From contig JAGWZD010000090.1 in NCBI GenBank assembly GCA_018968995.1, positions 1 to 7,789 on the forward strand: a DNA stretch of 7,789 nt, read 5' to 3'. This DNA is from Bdellovibrionales bacterium. Lineage in GTDB: Bacteria; Bdellovibrionota; UBA1018. The stretch's first letter is position 1. Every line of letters starts with the position of its first letter. The notes beneath the pieces were generated by a model. It made no database searches, was not told where the DNA came from, and saw only the letters and a program-made list of their open reading frames with translations. The position numbers were made by a program, and so were the translations under genes. Below are positions 7,068 to 7,789 of the stretch, piece by piece.

Positions 7068-7080
7068 CCCCCCTTTTTTT
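7068..7080 (-). promoter_or_regulatory. Atypical ribosome binding region of the TolQ-like gene (A7G6 run)
   Basis: The minus strand reads seven A then six G, ending 5 bases before the ATG at 7062. A G run can pair with the CCUCC of 16S rRNA in part, so it is the likely binding site. All six other starts seen in this operon use GGAGG with or without flanking bases. Adjacent homopolymers are prone to length change. Confidence 0.5.
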
Positions 7081-7108
7081 CGCTGGAGCCTTCGGTCCTA
7101 CTCCCTGC

Positions 7109-7128
7109 TTCTTTCACTCTAGAAAGAA
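7109..7128. repeat. Perfect 7-bp inverted repeat in the leader
   Basis: TTCTTTC (7109-7115) and GAAAGAA (7122-7128) are exact reverse complements around a 6-base loop, 47-66 bases upstream of the TolQ-like start. The stem is AT-rich and weak as RNA, so a protein-binding operator is as plausible as a hairpin. No function is shown by the sequence. Confidence 0.5.
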
Positions 7129-7182
7129 CCCCTCAGAGAGCCGAATCGATACAATCCAAAGACTCCTGTTCACACTTCGATA

Positions 7183-7207
7183 CCGTCAGAGACTAGTCGG
7201 GTGACGG
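7183..7207. repeat. Nested inverted repeat after the ChaN-like gene
   Basis: CCGTCA (7183-7188) and TGACGG (7202-7207) are exact reverse complements. The 13-base loop contains the 8-base palindrome GACTAGTC (7191-7198). It lies 36-60 bases beyond the ChaN-like stop codon. No T run follows on either strand, so it is not a standard intrinsic terminator; a regulator-binding site or a transcript-end hairpin are possibilities. Confidence 0.45.
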
Positions 7208-7242
7208 CCGCTTGGCAACCGGAGGTCGCACTTTTTCGCCGA

Positions 7243-7789
7243 TTATTTTTTACCCACTGGAGTCGGGCTGGGCTCTCCTGCAAACCAAATCCAATCGGCA
7301 AGGGCTCCATATTGGCGATCAATCACTGGAGTCGCCAAATTCAACTGAGGCGATAGATCTGCCTCCGTATATTCACTAGCATCGATAAATCGAATCACCT
7401 TCGCTCGAAGCTGCGGGGCTCTTTTTTGAATTCTGGCTACAGCCCCATCGAAATAATCTGAATGAAAGCTGCCATTTATCAGAACGCGCAGGTCTGCTTC
7501 ATCCTTCAAGACGCTGTACGCCATGACATCATCCACCAAACACTGTGCCTCAAAATAGCGCTCCAGCTGATCTGGACTGGCATGAGAGCCCATGGCTTTT
7601 TCAAAACGTTCCCAATAATCAGGACCTCCAAGTGCAAAGCCCGGAGGAATAAGGCGGGGATCGATAGCTTTGAGTCCCCCAGAAACAACTGGGGCCTTCT
7701 CGTCTCTCGCCAAATTTAGGCCACGCAATGAGCCTTGAAACTGAACTCCCGCCTCCAGAATTGGAAGATAACTGCGCGCTTTCATGGGC
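7243..7789 (-). CDS. ChaN-like (Cofac_haem_bdg, Tiki superfamily) protein, 5' part outside window
   Basis: The frame is open at the right edge and ends with TAA at 7243-7245, giving about 182 C-terminal residues. Counting from the Met at 7785, which is probably internal, YLPILEAG (6-13) and GLNLARD (22-28) match the mid-part of ChaN-like proteins. YWERFEKAMG (57-66), YFEAQCLVDDVMAYSV (77-92) and VLINGSFHSDYFDGAVARI (101-119) match their C-terminal helix and the G-x-x-H segment, with His108 the conserved histidine. The N-terminal half, which should hold the glutamate/histidine residues of the first motif (family form G-E-x-H), is missing because of the window edge. ChaN of Campylobacter is a haem-binding lipoprotein regulated by iron; other relatives may be metal-dependent hydrolases, so the role here is open. 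The final residues (SPTPVGKK) are a short polar tail. The 180-base gap suggests it belongs to a separate unit from the motor operon, though read-through is possible. Confidence 0.85.
   Translation of the reverse strand, partial: PMKARSYLPILEAGVQFQGSLRGLNLARDEKAPVVSGGLKAIDPRLIPPGFALGGPDYWERFEKAMGSHASPDQLERYFEAQCLVDDVMAYSVLKDEADLRVLINGSFHSDYFDGAVARIQKRAPQLRAKVIRFIDASEYTEADLSPQLNLATPVIDRQYGALADWIWFAGEPSPTPVGKK

Larger units (their letters stand above)
7063..7242. other. Intergenic leader region upstream of the motor operon
   Basis: This 180-base gap separates the ChaN-like gene from the TolQ-like gene and is the only long non-coding stretch in the window. It is the expected place for the operon promoter, but I find no convincing -35/-10 pair on the minus strand; the best AT-rich stretch is around 7143-7160 (TTGTATCGATT on the minus strand). 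No rho-independent terminator (stable hairpin followed by a T run) is evident after the ChaN-like stop codon. The region contains two clear inverted repeats and an A7G6 homopolymer run, listed separately. Confidence 0.5.

Noticed and set aside
7143..7165. A sigma-70 promoter around TTGTATCGATT on the minus strand.
   Set aside because: No acceptable -35 hexamer lies 16-18 bases upstream and the -10 match is poor.
7183..7242. An intrinsic terminator for the ChaN-like gene.
   Set aside because: The inverted repeat is short with a long loop, and no T run follows it on the minus strand.

Overview
All eight genes in this window lie on the minus strand, so transcription runs from high to low coordinates. 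By eye the base composition is about half G+C. The C-terminal domain of the 416-residue protein at 906-2156 (AgmX/PglI type) is known mainly from Myxococcota, Bdellovibrionota and related delta-type lineages. The moderate G+C fits a Bdellovibrio-like bacterium better than a high-G+C myxobacterium. This taxonomic reading is an inference; the window holds no rRNA or other marker gene.

Layout in transcription order. At the right edge is the 3' part of a ChaN-like (Cofac_haem_bdg/Tiki superfamily) gene whose start lies outside the window (7243 to beyond 7789). After a 180-bp gap containing several inverted repeats comes a tight seven-gene cluster: a MotA/TolQ/ExbB proton-channel protein (6319-7062); two different ExbD/TolR proteins (5747-6277 and 5226-5750); a 919-residue secreted helical-repeat (TPR-like) protein (2467-5226); a 104-residue secreted protein (2156-2470); a single-span inner-membrane protein with a glycine-rich periplasmic linker and an AgmX/PglI C-terminal domain (906-2156); and the first 300 residues of an outer-membrane-type lipoprotein with putative Ig-like repeats, which runs off the left edge (from 901 to before 1). 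Apart from a 41-bp gap after the first gene, the genes overlap by 1-4 bases or are 4 bases apart. The six genes after the first each have a strong GGAGG ribosome binding site, so the block is very probably one translationally coupled operon.

Taken together the genes describe an energised trans-envelope machine. The ExbB/ExbD proteins would form a proton-driven motor in the inner membrane. The AgmX/PglI-type protein would be a TonB-like arm that crosses the periplasm. The repeat protein and small secreted protein would be periplasmic or outer-membrane partners. The Ig-like lipoprotein would be the outer-membrane component. One TolQ plus two TolR proteins beside TPR and AgmX/PglI proteins is the composition of the Agl-Glt gliding machinery of Myxococcus xanthus (AglR/AglQ/AglS with Glt proteins). 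The closest functional guess is therefore a gliding-motility or related force-transmitting complex, though transport or envelope maintenance cannot be excluded from sequence alone. I found no RNA genes, mobile elements, CRISPR arrays or convincing plus-strand genes.
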